Part shown: piece by piece, positions 1-7,787 of the stretch
How positions within the stretch are numbered: position 1 is the first letter of the stretch
Layout: every line of letters starts with the position of its first letter
Source: Bacillota bacterium
GTDB lineage: Bacteria > Bacillota > Bacilli > Alicyclobacillales > SLC66
DNA: 36,941 nt
Reading direction: 5' to 3'
Assembly (NCBI GenBank): GCA_026627345.1
Contig: JAPNUP010000090.1
Location: 1 to 36,941, forward strand
Notes under the pieces: model-generated
What the model was told of the DNA's origin: nothing
What the model saw: the letters and a program-made list of their open reading frames with translations, nothing else
Database searches by the model: none
Position numbers and translations under genes: made by a program

Positions 1-115
1 GCATCCTCGTCCCCGTGACGTACTTCGCTTCGGCCCACTGCCGTCGCGGACCGAAACGAAGTAGCCACTCGTCCTGTACTTCCGAATGACGAAGGCGGCG
101 ACGCCAGAGCGCCAT
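1..115 (-). CDS. Unrecognised protein, N-terminal part, cut by window edge
   Basis: An ATG at 115 on the minus strand follows an AAGGTGG-like ribosome binding site and opens a frame with no stop to the window edge. It gives about 38 residues starting MALWRRRLRHSEVQDE, rich in Arg and Trp. The start lies 26 bases after the leuA stop, so it could be the next gene of the leuA transcript, but it does not look like the N-terminus of LeuB, LeuC or LeuD. It also contains a 16-bp inverted repeat at 21-63, which is unusual inside coding sequence, so the frame may not be real. No function is proposed. Confidence 0.3.
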   Translation of the reverse strand, partial: MALWRRRLRHSEVQDEWLLRFGPRRQWAEAKYVTGTRM

Positions 116-141
116 CAAGTCCACCTTAGCGGAATACCGTC

Positions 142-1689
142 TTAGTTCGCAGCTGGCAAACCCTCCTGTAAAAGTAGCCGGTGTGCGCGAACAGCCTGAT
201 TACAAGCAGACATGTAAGCGCGCGATACTGCCATGATGACGTCGCGATCAATACCGACACCACGGTAGGACACACCGTCCACACTGACCATAACGGCTGC
301 TTCCCCGTTGGCGGTTTCACCACTTGCAATCGAGTGTAGTTCCAAATCCACAAAAACGACATCCAACGGGATGGCTTGCTTAATGCAGTGGATAATCGCT
401 TCGACCGGTCCTTCACCGTTGCCTGAGTACGACGACGCCTCGCCGGTTTCATTGTCAACGATCGTCACCGACGCCACACGAGTCATCTGGTTGCTTGTAA
501 CTACCTGGATATCTTTGAGTGAATATGGATCAATGACCACATCGATCGTGTCACCCACCAGCGAAATGAGTTGATCATCCGAAACCCGTTTGCTCGCATC
601 CGCCAATTCCTTGAAACTGATAAACAGATTATCGAGCTGCTTGTCTGTCAAAGCGACGCCAAACTCACCCACGCGTTTTTTCAATGCGTGCCGTCCCGAG
701 TGTTTGCCAAGCACAATCATGCTACGTGGAATACCGAGAGCCTCAGGATCCATGATCTCGTACGTACTGCGATTTTTCAGTAGACCGTCTTGATGAATGC
801 CAGCTTCGTGGGCAAATGCATTGCGCCCGACAATCGCCTTGTTGTACGCGATCGGAAAATTCATCATACGGCTGACAAGGCGCGAGGTCGCGTAAATCTC
901 TTCACGTCGAATCCCCGTCACCACGCCGAGCGTTTCACCACGTGTGGCAATCGCCATCGTCAGTTCTTCTAGCGAGCAATTGCCCGCTCGTTCGCCAATG
1001 CCGTTAATGGTCGCTTCGATGTGGGTCGCACCGCCGCGAATCGCGGCCATACTGTTGGCCACCGCGAGACCGAGATCGTTGTGACAGTGTGCGCTATATT
1101 CGACCGTCTCGCCCTGGCGTGCCTGTGTGCGCACCATGCGAAACAGTCGTTCGTACTCGTCAGGCAGTGCGTATCCTACAGTGTCTGGAAGATTGATAAT
1201 CGTCGCACCCGCCGCGATGACCGCCTCCACCATCTCGATCAGAAACTCATCGCCTGTACGCGTGGCATCCATCGGTGAAAATTCGATGCGGTCGACAAAC
1301 TGCCGGGCGTATGACACCATGTCGCGAGCCATTCCCAGTACCTCTTCCCGACCTTTTTTCAACTGAAAGTCCAAGTGAATCTGCGAGGACGAGATAAACA
1401 AGTGCAGGCGACGCCGCTGTGCACTCTGTGTGGCTGCCAAGGCAGCATCAATGTCGCCGCGCAATGCCCGCGCAAAACCGCAAATTTCCACACCGGTCAC
1501 GGTTCGTGAAATCTCCTCCACGGCAGCAAAGTCGCCCGGACTAGAAGCAGGGAATCCAGGCTCGATCACGTCGACGCCGAGCTTTTGCAGTTGCTTCGCG
1601 ACGCGGATCTTCTCGTGTGGGAACAACGATGCGCCAGGTGACTGTTCTCCGTCACGCAGTGTGGTATCAAAAATGGTAATGTGTTTCAT
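142..1689 (-). CDS. leuA: 2-isopropylmalate synthase
   Basis: LeuA condenses acetyl-CoA with 2-oxoisovalerate to 2-isopropylmalate, the first committed step of leucine synthesis in the cytoplasm. The start at 1689 gives 515 residues, the usual length of the long bacterial form, and follows AAAGGAG. Near the N-terminus is the DTTLRDGEQSPG motif of the DRE-TIM aldolase barrel. Further in are the metal-binding HCHNDLGLA segment and the NGIGERAGNCSLEE motif. The last 120 or so residues form the leucine-sensing LeuA dimer domain. The open frame continues upstream to 1965, but that part overlaps the T-box antiterminator and terminator, so it is not coding. Expression is very likely controlled by leucine tRNA charging through the T-box. 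I do not see leuB, leuC or leuD beside it. Confidence 0.96.
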   Translation of the reverse strand: MKHITIFDTTLRDGEQSPGASLFPHEKIRVAKQLQKLGVDVIEPGFPASSPGDFAAVEEISRTVTGVEICGFARALRGDIDAALAATQSAQRRRLHLFISSSQIHLDFQLKKGREEVLGMARDMVSYARQFVDRIEFSPMDATRTGDEFLIEMVEAVIAAGATIINLPDTVGYALPDEYERLFRMVRTQARQGETVEYSAHCHNDLGLAVANSMAAIRGGATHIEATINGIGERAGNCSLEELTMAIATRGETLGVVTGIRREEIYATSRLVSRMMNFPIAYNKAIVGRNAFAHEAGIHQDGLLKNRSTYEIMDPEALGIPRSMIVLGKHSGRHALKKRVGEFGVALTDKQLDNLFISFKELADASKRVSDDQLISLVGDTIDVVIDPYSLKDIQVVTSNQMTRVASVTIVDNETGEASSYSGNGEGPVEAIIHCIKQAIPLDVVFVDLELHSIASGETANGEAAVMVSVDGVSYRGVGIDRDVIMAVSRAYMSACNQAVRAHRLLLQEGLPAAN

Positions 1690-1781
1690 CTCTCGTCCAC
1701 TCCTTTTCTCTCTAAACGGCGTAGCCGCTGATTCTTCTTGCAGACGGTCGCGCGACCGCGCCACGTATCTGAGACGACCTC

Positions 1782-1831
1782 TAAAAAAATACACAGGCCT
1801 TCGTCTCTTATGCTCAAGAGACGAAGGCCTG
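1782..1831 (-). terminator. T-box-controlled terminator
   Basis: A 16-bp perfect stem (arms near 1794-1809 and 1816-1831, core CAGGCCTTCGTCTCTT) with a 6-nt loop is followed on the minus strand by a run of seven T at 1789-1783. Its 5' arm lies directly after the T-box sequence, which is the standard layout of a T-box attenuator. Confidence 0.93.
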
Positions 1832-2045
1832 CGCCCCGCGGTACCACTCCTGTTGATGGACTCCTGTCCACCCACTCGTAGTCTCCACCTTTTAGCAAAG
1901 GCAGAAACCTCCCTGTAACGGGGGATACCGTCAAGGCATAACCGAATCCGGGTCCGCCGAGCCACTCCCGGACGAGTTCAGAGGACTGTGCGGCTGCCTT
2001 TCACCACTTCGGCAACTCTCTGTTCGACACAACCGACTCCTACTA
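1782..2045 (-). promoter_or_regulatory. T-box leader, probably leucine-specific, upstream of leuA
   Basis: Read on the minus strand, positions 1850-1836 carry the T-box antiterminator signature GAGTGGTACCGCGG, followed at once by an intrinsic terminator hairpin. About 200 nt upstream is stem I, with the AGAGAG element near 2020. A CUC triplet at 1976-1974, at the end of stem I, is the best specifier codon and would read leucine tRNA, which fits leuA downstream. Uncharged tRNA(Leu) would stabilise the antiterminator and allow leuA transcription. The T-box class is certain. The specifier assignment is by eye and less sure, as is the exact 5' end. Confidence 0.92.
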
Positions 2046-2114
2046 CTTCCGTTCGTTGCGTTGTCGACTATGATAACGACATTTTCGAAATTGTAACACT
2101 ACTCAAACTCATCG

Positions 2115-2507
2115 TCAATACTTTCCACTGGCACCCGTGAATTCGGGTTCTTCTACCTGCGCTCGCCCTTCGTGATGAACGGCCACATCCACACGACCGC
2201 CAAACACTTGTGCCATCGCCTGCGCGACCGACAACACCAACGATTGCACAGACCCATCCTCTGGCGCGCAAGCGCATACGAATAGGCGGTGCTGAAGTGG
2301 CCAGTAGACGACCTCCAAAACATCAGGAAACGGCTCCTGGCGCATGCGATAACGAATCGAGTCAGGCAGTGATGCCAGTGTCGTCGTTTCAAACACACTG
2401 AGACCAAACTGTTCAATCACTTCTTCGATGCGAGCCCGCACAGCGAGCAGTGGGCAACCTGCCTCTTCTCGCAATACTTTGGCATCGGATATTTCATAGG
2501 TCAACAC
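2115..2507 (-). CDS. Unknown 130-residue protein downstream of a ydaO-type riboswitch
   Basis: I do not recognise this protein. It starts with GTG at 2507; a weak GGGATGAGA element lies upstream. It is a soluble protein of mixed composition with no signal peptide or membrane segment. The N-terminal half is acidic and helix-rich (residues about 8-35), the middle contains FPDVLEVVYWPLQHRLFVC, which looks like two beta strands, and the C-terminus is charged. It has cysteines near residues 18 and 78-80. It sits alone between the bshB2 operon and the leuA T-box. A leader of about 400 nt precedes it, containing a c-di-AMP-type riboswitch with no other gene in between, so its level should follow c-di-AMP. 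That would suggest a role in potassium, osmotic or cell-wall homeostasis, which is inference only. Confidence 0.72.
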   Translation of the reverse strand: MLTYEISDAKVLREEAGCPLLAVRARIEEVIEQFGLSVFETTTLASLPDSIRYRMRQEPFPDVLEVVYWPLQHRLFVCACAPEDGSVQSLVLSVAQAMAQVFGGRVDVAVHHEGRAQVEEPEFTGASGKY

Positions 2508-2533
2508 GATGTTCTCATCCCATTTCCCGACTT

Positions 2534-2570
2534 AGACCTGACCTCGCAAACTTGCGTATTCCGCAGGTCT
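2534..2570 (-). promoter_or_regulatory. Nested inverted repeats just before the riboswitch-controlled gene
   Basis: AGACCTG at 2534-2540 pairs with CAGGTCT at 2564-2570, and an inner CGCAA/TTGCG pair lies inside. The structure ends about 27 nt before the GTG start at 2507, with no T-run after it. It could be the expression platform of the riboswitch, perhaps acting on translation, but no alternative pairing was worked out. Confidence 0.35.
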
Positions 2571-2582
2571 CAAGGTTATGAT

Positions 2583-2603
2583 CACTCACACCTTATGTGA
2601 GTG
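2583..2603. repeat. 8-bp perfect inverted repeat in the leader
   Basis: CACTCACA at 2583-2590 and TGTGAGTG at 2596-2603 are separated by 5 nt. This is a stable hairpin in the leader between the riboswitch and the downstream gene. No T-run follows on either strand. It may belong to the expression platform or be a protein-binding palindrome. Confidence 0.5.
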
Positions 2604-2717
2604 TCCGTCAAACGATCATCAGCAGGGATACTTCGGGAGAAAGCTGAGGAATACGTGCGCTTGGTCAAACCACGACCATCTGTGAGGAAAGATCGAATCA
2701 GCGCGTCGTACCTACAC

Positions 2718-2868
2718 TTTCAACGCTTGCGAAGTTAGCTGACGGATTCGGGTGGAATGCTCACCCTACTTCGCGCCGTGGCGCGAAGATTCACCCCAGT
2801 TATCTTGGGTCCCCCGCTTCTTGAATGCGGCCCGCATACAAGCGGCCGGCAGCAAAAGAATTCAGCGT
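2718..2868 (-). promoter_or_regulatory. ydaO/yuaA-type (cyclic di-AMP) riboswitch aptamer
   Basis: On the minus strand the region carries in order the conserved segments of the ydaO aptamer: GCGGGGGACCCA near 2816, GGGGTGAATC near 2797-2788, a variable CTTCGCGC hairpin (2769-2789), GTAGGG, and CCGAATCCGTCAGCTAAC followed by TTCGCAAGCGTT (2751-2720). The family binds c-di-AMP and usually turns off potassium uptake, osmolyte or cell-wall genes when c-di-AMP is high. Here the only gene downstream is the unknown protein ending at 2115. The aptamer assignment rests on conserved primary sequence. I did not fold it. Confidence 0.88.
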
Positions 2869-2924
2869 GACGAACGAACCAAAAATAAATCTCTACCCCA
2901 CACCACCTCTCGTTGACTACCACC

Positions 2925-2933
2925 ATGATACCA
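2925..2933 (-). promoter_or_regulatory. Extended -10 promoter for the riboswitch leader
   Basis: On the minus strand TGGTATCAT (2933-2925) matches the extended -10 form TGnTATnnT, with no convincing -35. It would start transcription near 2918, about 50 nt before the riboswitch, leaving room for the whole aptamer. The bshB2 operon lies upstream without an obvious terminator, so read-through is also possible. Confidence 0.45.
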
Positions 2934-3030
2934 CAAAAAGCCGGTTTCCTTCTTGCGTCCACACAAAAAACCTTGCCACCTGACTACACGCAAAGGGTAC
3001 CCAGCTAGCATTGAGTTTCCCTTGAAAAAG

Positions 3031-3696
3031 TCACGACTCTCGATACAGTAGTTGATACTCATGTCCCGTCAGACGCGCGATACCTTCCTTCTCACTGCGC
3101 CAAAGCCAGTCATTCATCTGCGATTGCGTACGGTGCGCGCGAAAGGCTAGGAACTTGGCACGAGCGTATGGCGTGACATCGATTTTTTGAACCTGTGCTT
3201 TGCTAAACCCGTGGCGTTCGGGACGACTCGCAACGTTCTCCCACGTGATGAAAGACAGTTGGGCGCCTCTGTGCTCCTTCTCCCAAAGCAGATAGGCAGA
3301 CGTCGCGGCAGCTCCGATCGCACAATGATCCGGGTGCCCACCGAGCCGTTCATGAAAAGTCACGACGACATCGGCCTGTAGCTCCCGTAGCCAGTGCAAA
3401 ACGCGTGCTTTGAGATATCCGGAAGGCTGTATCTCGAGCGTCTTGTCGCGCAGACCCAAAAAGACGAGACGCTCGATGCCAAGCGCACTGCAAGCCTCAC
3501 GCAACTCCTGTTCTCGCAGTTGCCAAAGGGTTTCGCGCGTGGCGGTCACAGGCACGCCTAAGCGACGCCCCATCTCCCCTTTCGTCGCGCACACGAGGGT
3601 AACGCGATCCCCCTCGGCCGCGAACTTTGCCATCGTGCCACCACAGATAAATGTCTCATCATCCGGATGTGCCAAAACGACAACTACATTTCTCAT
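3031..3696 (-). CDS. bshB2: PIG-L deacetylase of bacillithiol synthesis, BshB2 type
   Basis: This 221-residue LmbE/PIG-L family protein should remove the acetyl group from N-acetylglucosaminyl-malate, the second step of bacillithiol synthesis in the cytoplasm. The zinc-binding motif AHPDDE is at residues 9-14, and HPDH, the second metal-ligand motif, is near residue 120. Length and motifs are typical. The ATG overlaps the stop of the upstream yojF homologue by ATGA, and yojF-yojG(bshB2) pairing is known from Bacillus subtilis, which favours BshB2 over BshB1. It is the last gene of an operon headed by a heterodimeric ABC exporter. Other PIG-L substrates cannot be excluded from sequence alone. 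Confidence 0.88.
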   Translation of the reverse strand: MRNVVVVLAHPDDETFICGGTMAKFAAEGDRVTLVCATKGEMGRRLGVPVTATRETLWQLREQELREACSALGIERLVFLGLRDKTLEIQPSGYLKARVLHWLRELQADVVVTFHERLGGHPDHCAIGAAATSAYLLWEKEHRGAQLSFITWENVASRPERHGFSKAQVQKIDVTPYARAKFLAFRAHRTQSQMNDWLWRSEKEGIARLTGHEYQLLYRES

Positions 3697-4022
3697 GACT
3701 CTTCCTCTCCTCTCATGGGAAACGGCCGCAACGACACTTCAAGCGTGCGAGCCAAGCGCTCGATATCGTCAAAACCGATGACGATGAGCATATCGTCCGT
3801 CACTTCCATATGTGTCAGGTCATCGACGTGAATCATTCCACTGCCATCGTCTAGTTCTAAGTACACACGATATGAACCGTCGCCTTTGACATGCCCCCGC
3901 GAAAGCACGGCCGACCCATTGCGCCAATAGGCGCCTGGGTTGACCTCCAAATGCACGTAAACACGCTGACCGGTCCAATCCTGTAATCGATTCGCTACCA
4001 CACTCGCCTGCAATCGTTCCAT
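3693..4022 (-). CDS. yojF: YojF family protein, partner of BshB2
   Basis: A 109-residue DUF1806 (YojF) protein. The start MERLQASVVANRLQDW at 4022 is chosen because it follows an AAAGGGG element. The longer upstream frame would run into the ABC transporter gene. The protein is small and soluble, with a beta-rich middle (VYVHLEVNPGAYW, YRVYLELDDGSG) and no catalytic motif that I can see. In Bacillus the gene lies next to the bacillithiol deacetylase gene, and here it overlaps bshB2 by 4 nt, so the two are translationally coupled. It begins 40 nt after the ABC exporter gene. Its biochemical role is not established. Confidence 0.85.
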   Translation of the reverse strand: MERLQASVVANRLQDWTGQRVYVHLEVNPGAYWRNGSAVLSRGHVKGDGSYRVYLELDDGSGMIHVDDLTHMEVTDDMLIVIGFDDIERLARTLEVSLRPFPMRGEEES

Positions 4023-4062
4023 CTGTACTTTCTTCCCCTTTCGTTGCCGACAATCCTTGTGG

Positions 4063-5907
4063 TCACAAACGGGCTGCCACGTGCGCTGACTGACTTTGTA
4101 CAGGCGGGTTTCCGTCTGTCTGCCGGCTCGTTTCGACCCCGGACTCCGCCACGAGGTTCGCGTATAAACCGCCGGAAGCCACCAATTCCTCGTGCGTGCC
4201 GTGCTCCTTGAGGGCACCGCGTTCAAGAACGTAAATTTGATCGGCATGGCGGATCGTCGACAGCCGATGCGCGATCACGATCGTCGTACGATTGGCTGAG
4301 ACAGCCGCGAGTCCCCGCTGTACTAACTCTTCCGTTTGACTATCGAGGCTGGCGGTGGCCTCATCGAGGATAAGGATACGTGGATTTTGGGCCACTACCC
4401 TGGCGAACGAGAGCAACTGACGTTCGCCCATCGACAAATTCGCCCCTTTGCCAAGAAGTAGCGTGTGATACCCTTTGGGTAGCCGCATAATCAGATCATG
4501 CGCTCCGACCGCTTGCGCCGCGGCCACAACAGCTTGCTCGCTAACGTCTTCGCGAAACAGTCGGATGTTATCGAGTACCGTCCCCGTAAACAGATGAACG
4601 TCTTGTTGCAGCAAGCCGACGACGCGATGCAGGTCGTCCTGGGCAAACGACGAAATGTCCATGCCATCAATCTTGATCGCACCTTGCTCTGGCTCGTAAA
4701 AGCGGGTAAGCAGACTCATGAGCGAGCTTTTCCCAGCCCCAGTCGGCCCGACAAATCCGATCATCGCACCCGGTTCGATCGCGAAGGATATATCTCTTAG
4801 CACTGGCGCACCTGGATTGTAGGAGAAAGTCACGTGATCAAATACGACGCCCCCTCGGAGCTGCCCCACTTGCACAGGTGTGATCGGTTGCGCCGGATCC
4901 TGAATCTGAGGTGTTTGCGATAAGACCCGACTAATACGCTCGGCGGCAACCATAGACGACTGTAACGTATTCCACTGCTGCGTGATGGAGTTGATCGGGG
5001 CAAAGAAGTTCTGTATGTACGTGATATACGCGTACAAAGTGCCAAACAAGATGACCTTGTGCAAGACAGCCCCGCCGCCAAACCACACCACCGAAGACAC
5101 CGCCACTTTACCTAGTAGCTCAAGGGTCCGGTTAAATAGTGTCGATAAACCGTACTCGCGCACGTTCGCTTGGCGATGGCTTTCAATCATCGCCTCATAG
5201 ATACGCTCTTGCCTGTTTTCCTGGTGAAAAATCTGAATCAGCCGCATGCCAGCCAAATTCTCTGCGAGAAAAGAAACGACGTTTGACAAACGCGTACGCG
5301 TTGCCTGATAAGCCCCTTTCAAGCGACTGCGAAACAAAAGCGACACTGCAAAAATCACTGGGATCACGATCAGACAATACAAGCCGATACGTACATTCAG
5401 TTCGAGCATCGCGAACATAATCATCAGGATCGACAAGCCGTCACGAACCAAGCTGAGAAAGAATTGCGTAAAAAACTGGCTGACCGTTTCCGTGTCACTC
5501 GATACATTGGTGACCAAGCGACCCAGCGCGTTGCGATCGAAAAAGGACATAGACTGCTTCTCGATATGCTCGAATAGTCGCAAGCGAATAGATTTAATCA
5601 CGTTTTGTCCAGCATATTGCAACATCATGATCTGAGAAAAGTTGGCAACCACGCCGATCACGACGGCGGCAATGTAGATGACGCTGACCCAGAGCAACCC
5701 GTGCGCATTTGGATGCGGCCCGGAGATGTCGCTGTCGATCGCGACTTTGACCAGATACGGCTGCAAAACAGAACTCCCGTTATAGATGACGACCAAGATA
5801 AATACGACGGTGAACTGCAACCAGTAAGGCTTGGCAAAAGGTAGCAGTCGAGTCAGACTGCGCATGCCAGTAGCTGGCAACTGTTCCTTGGCTTGCACCT
5901 GGCTCAC
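4063..5907 (-). CDS. ABC exporter half-transporter, second subunit of a heterodimer
   Basis: A 614-residue fused ABC exporter subunit: six membrane segments in about residues 25-320 (type I exporter fold), then an ATPase domain. Walker A is GFVGPTGAGKSS and Walker B is ILILDEATASLD, with the catalytic Glu present. The signature is LSMGERQ rather than LSGGQ. The GTG start at 5907 follows GGAGG and overlaps the stop of the upstream subunit by GTGA, so the two are made together. This subunit has the good Walker B and a non-canonical signature, the partner the reverse, as in heterodimeric multidrug exporters of the YheI/YheH (BmrCD) and TM287/288 kind. The substrate is unknown; co-transcription with bacillithiol genes may hint at thiol or electrophile export, which is inference. 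Confidence 0.9.
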   Translation of the reverse strand: MSQVQAKEQLPATGMRSLTRLLPFAKPYWLQFTVVFILVVIYNGSSVLQPYLVKVAIDSDISGPHPNAHGLLWVSVIYIAAVVIGVVANFSQIMMLQYAGQNVIKSIRLRLFEHIEKQSMSFFDRNALGRLVTNVSSDTETVSQFFTQFFLSLVRDGLSILMIMFAMLELNVRIGLYCLIVIPVIFAVSLLFRSRLKGAYQATRTRLSNVVSFLAENLAGMRLIQIFHQENRQERIYEAMIESHRQANVREYGLSTLFNRTLELLGKVAVSSVVWFGGGAVLHKVILFGTLYAYITYIQNFFAPINSITQQWNTLQSSMVAAERISRVLSQTPQIQDPAQPITPVQVGQLRGGVVFDHVTFSYNPGAPVLRDISFAIEPGAMIGFVGPTGAGKSSLMSLLTRFYEPEQGAIKIDGMDISSFAQDDLHRVVGLLQQDVHLFTGTVLDNIRLFREDVSEQAVVAAAQAVGAHDLIMRLPKGYHTLLLGKGANLSMGERQLLSFARVVAQNPRILILDEATASLDSQTEELVQRGLAAVSANRTTIVIAHRLSTIRHADQIYVLERGALKEHGTHEELVASGGLYANLVAESGVETSRQTDGNPPVQSQSAHVAARL

Positions 5908-7712
5908 GCGGACACCTCCTCTGACTCTGTCTGTTGTAGTTGATAGGTCGTGGCATAAAGGCCAGCTTGCGCTAACAGTTCTTCGTGTGTCCCGCGCTCA
6001 GCCAGTCGTCCGTCTTCGAGCACCAAGATCAGATCGGCGTGACGAACAGCAGAGAGACGGTGTGCGACAATGATTGTCGTCTTTTGCGCTCGCAATTCAC
6101 GCAAGCGTCCGAGGATCTGCTTTTCAGTCGCCATATCAACCGCAGACAGGCTGTCGTCAAGGATCAGCACCGGCGCTTGTTTGAGCAAGGCGCGGGCGAT
6201 CGCTGCGCGCTGCTTTTGCCCTCCGGATAAAGTGACACCCCGCTCGCCGATTTGCGTGTGCATACCGTCGGTAAAGCGACTAATATCCTCAGCCAGACAA
6301 GCATCCTGAGCTGCCGCCATAATCTCCTCATCCGTGGCGTCCGCGCGCGAGAATGCAATATTGTCCGCGATGGTGGCAGAAAACAGGAATCCGTCTTGTG
6401 GCACATACGCAATAGCACGGCGCAAGTCCGCCAGACGTAGTTGACGAATATCGACACCGTCCAGATACACGCTTCCTTTCGGGGCCTCGAAAATGCGTGG
6501 CAACAGATTGACCAGCGTCGTCTTGCCAGATCCTGTCCGACCGACGATACCGATCGTCGCGCCCGCCGGCGCCTCAAATGAAATATCCTCGAGCGCGTGG
6601 TGCTGTCCGTCCGGGTACTGAAAAGCCGGAAGCGACACGCGCAAATCCCCGTTTACCTGTGGGAGTGACACGGCATTCGGTGCATCAGCAATTTCCGGAA
6701 CCTCACCGAGCAAGATCGACAGCCGCGTAAGCGATGCCGACGCGCGCTGGTAGTTGTTGATCACAAAGCCGATCTGCTGCAAAGGCGTAATAATCATACC
6801 GAGATACATGGTGAAAGCGACGAAGTCGCCGAGATTGATCGTCCCTTTCAAAGTGAGGTACCCACCGTATGACAGTGCGATCGCAAAGCTCAGTGAACCC
6901 ATTAAAGGAATAAAGGACTGAAACACTGCGCTGCGGCCAATCATCGCCATCTGGCGGCGCACAATCTCCTCAACCCGTTCCCCGAAGCGGCGCGCTTCAA
7001 CGCGTTCATTGGCAGTGGCTTTCACTAAACGCACAGCAGCTAAACTCTCCTCGGTGAGATCGGCCATATCCGACAGCGACTCTTGCACCTGTCGAGATGC
7101 GTCTCTGATCCGCGGGCCAAAGCGAATAATAAACACAGGCACGAACAACATGGGAATCATACTGACCAGGGTCAGTTCAACACTAATCGTACGAAACGTC
7201 ATAAACAGAGTCGCGATCAGCAAAAAAACGGCATTGGTCAAAATGTTCATTCCGCCAGACAGCGCTTCGCGCACGGCACGTACATCATTCATCGCGTGAT
7301 TGAGCAGATCGCCAATACTGCGTTTGCGAAAGTAGCTAGTCGACAAAAGCTCCCAGTGCGCAAACAGTCGAAAGCGCAGGTCGTACTCGAATCGCCGACC
7401 GATTTGCCCGTTGCGAAACTGACCGATACCAAAGAGCAAGACTGCAACGACGCCCACGATCAGCAGCAAGAGTGCGTAGTGAACGATCAGTGCCGAATTC
7501 ATCCGACCTTTATCCAGCAAATTGGTGAACTGCCCTAGGATGTTCGGGAATTGCACGGCCACAAATTCAGACGCGATAATGGATAGAATCGATAGCGCGT
7601 AGGCATAACGCTTGTTCCAAAGAAATTGACGCAACAAAAAACGGGGGTCTTCGATGGGACTCACCTCGACATCTATTCTCGTTATATTTAGTATACCGAA
7701 AGATTGCTTCAT
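5904..7712 (-). CDS. ABC exporter half-transporter, first subunit of a heterodimer
   Basis: A fused membrane/ATPase exporter subunit of up to 602 residues. Six membrane segments lie in roughly residues 40-330. The ATPase domain has Walker A GIVGRTGSGKTT, a canonical signature LSGGQKQR and Walker B VLILDDSLSAVD. The residue after Walker B is Asp where catalytic subunits have Glu, the mark of the degenerate nucleotide site in heterodimeric exporters. It is the first gene of the operon ABC-ABC-yojF-bshB2. The start is uncertain. ATG at 7712 has only a weak GGGG element, and a GTG nearer the VSPIEDPRF segment (about 7667) would also fit, removing about 15 residues. Confidence 0.9.
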   Translation of the reverse strand: MKQSFGILNITRIDVEVSPIEDPRFLLRQFLWNKRYAYALSILSIIASEFVAVQFPNILGQFTNLLDKGRMNSALIVHYALLLLIVGVVAVLLFGIGQFRNGQIGRRFEYDLRFRLFAHWELLSTSYFRKRSIGDLLNHAMNDVRAVREALSGGMNILTNAVFLLIATLFMTFRTISVELTLVSMIPMLFVPVFIIRFGPRIRDASRQVQESLSDMADLTEESLAAVRLVKATANERVEARRFGERVEEIVRRQMAMIGRSAVFQSFIPLMGSLSFAIALSYGGYLTLKGTINLGDFVAFTMYLGMIITPLQQIGFVINNYQRASASLTRLSILLGEVPEIADAPNAVSLPQVNGDLRVSLPAFQYPDGQHHALEDISFEAPAGATIGIVGRTGSGKTTLVNLLPRIFEAPKGSVYLDGVDIRQLRLADLRRAIAYVPQDGFLFSATIADNIAFSRADATDEEIMAAAQDACLAEDISRFTDGMHTQIGERGVTLSGGQKQRAAIARALLKQAPVLILDDSLSAVDMATEKQILGRLRELRAQKTTIIVAHRLSAVRHADLILVLEDGRLAERGTHEELLAQAGLYATTYQLQQTESEEVSA

Positions 7713-7787
7713 TGGCGACCCCAGTGACGAACTTTCGCGACAAAACCTTCTCTATGCAGCGTCGCTCAAGAGCCCTTCGATCCTACA

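Noticed and set aside
1690-1965. N-terminal extension of leuA by up to 92 residues
   Set aside because: It covers the T-box antiterminator and terminator, and the Arg-rich sequence is unlike LeuA. The ATG at 1689 has a good ribosome binding site and the correct N-terminal motif follows at once.
2583-2603. Hairpin as an intrinsic terminator
   Set aside because: No T-run follows on either strand.
2735-3062. Two minus-strand frames of 66-75 residues between bshB2 and the riboswitch
   Set aside because: They overlap the bshB2 end and the riboswitch aptamer and have no convincing ribosome binding site or domain.
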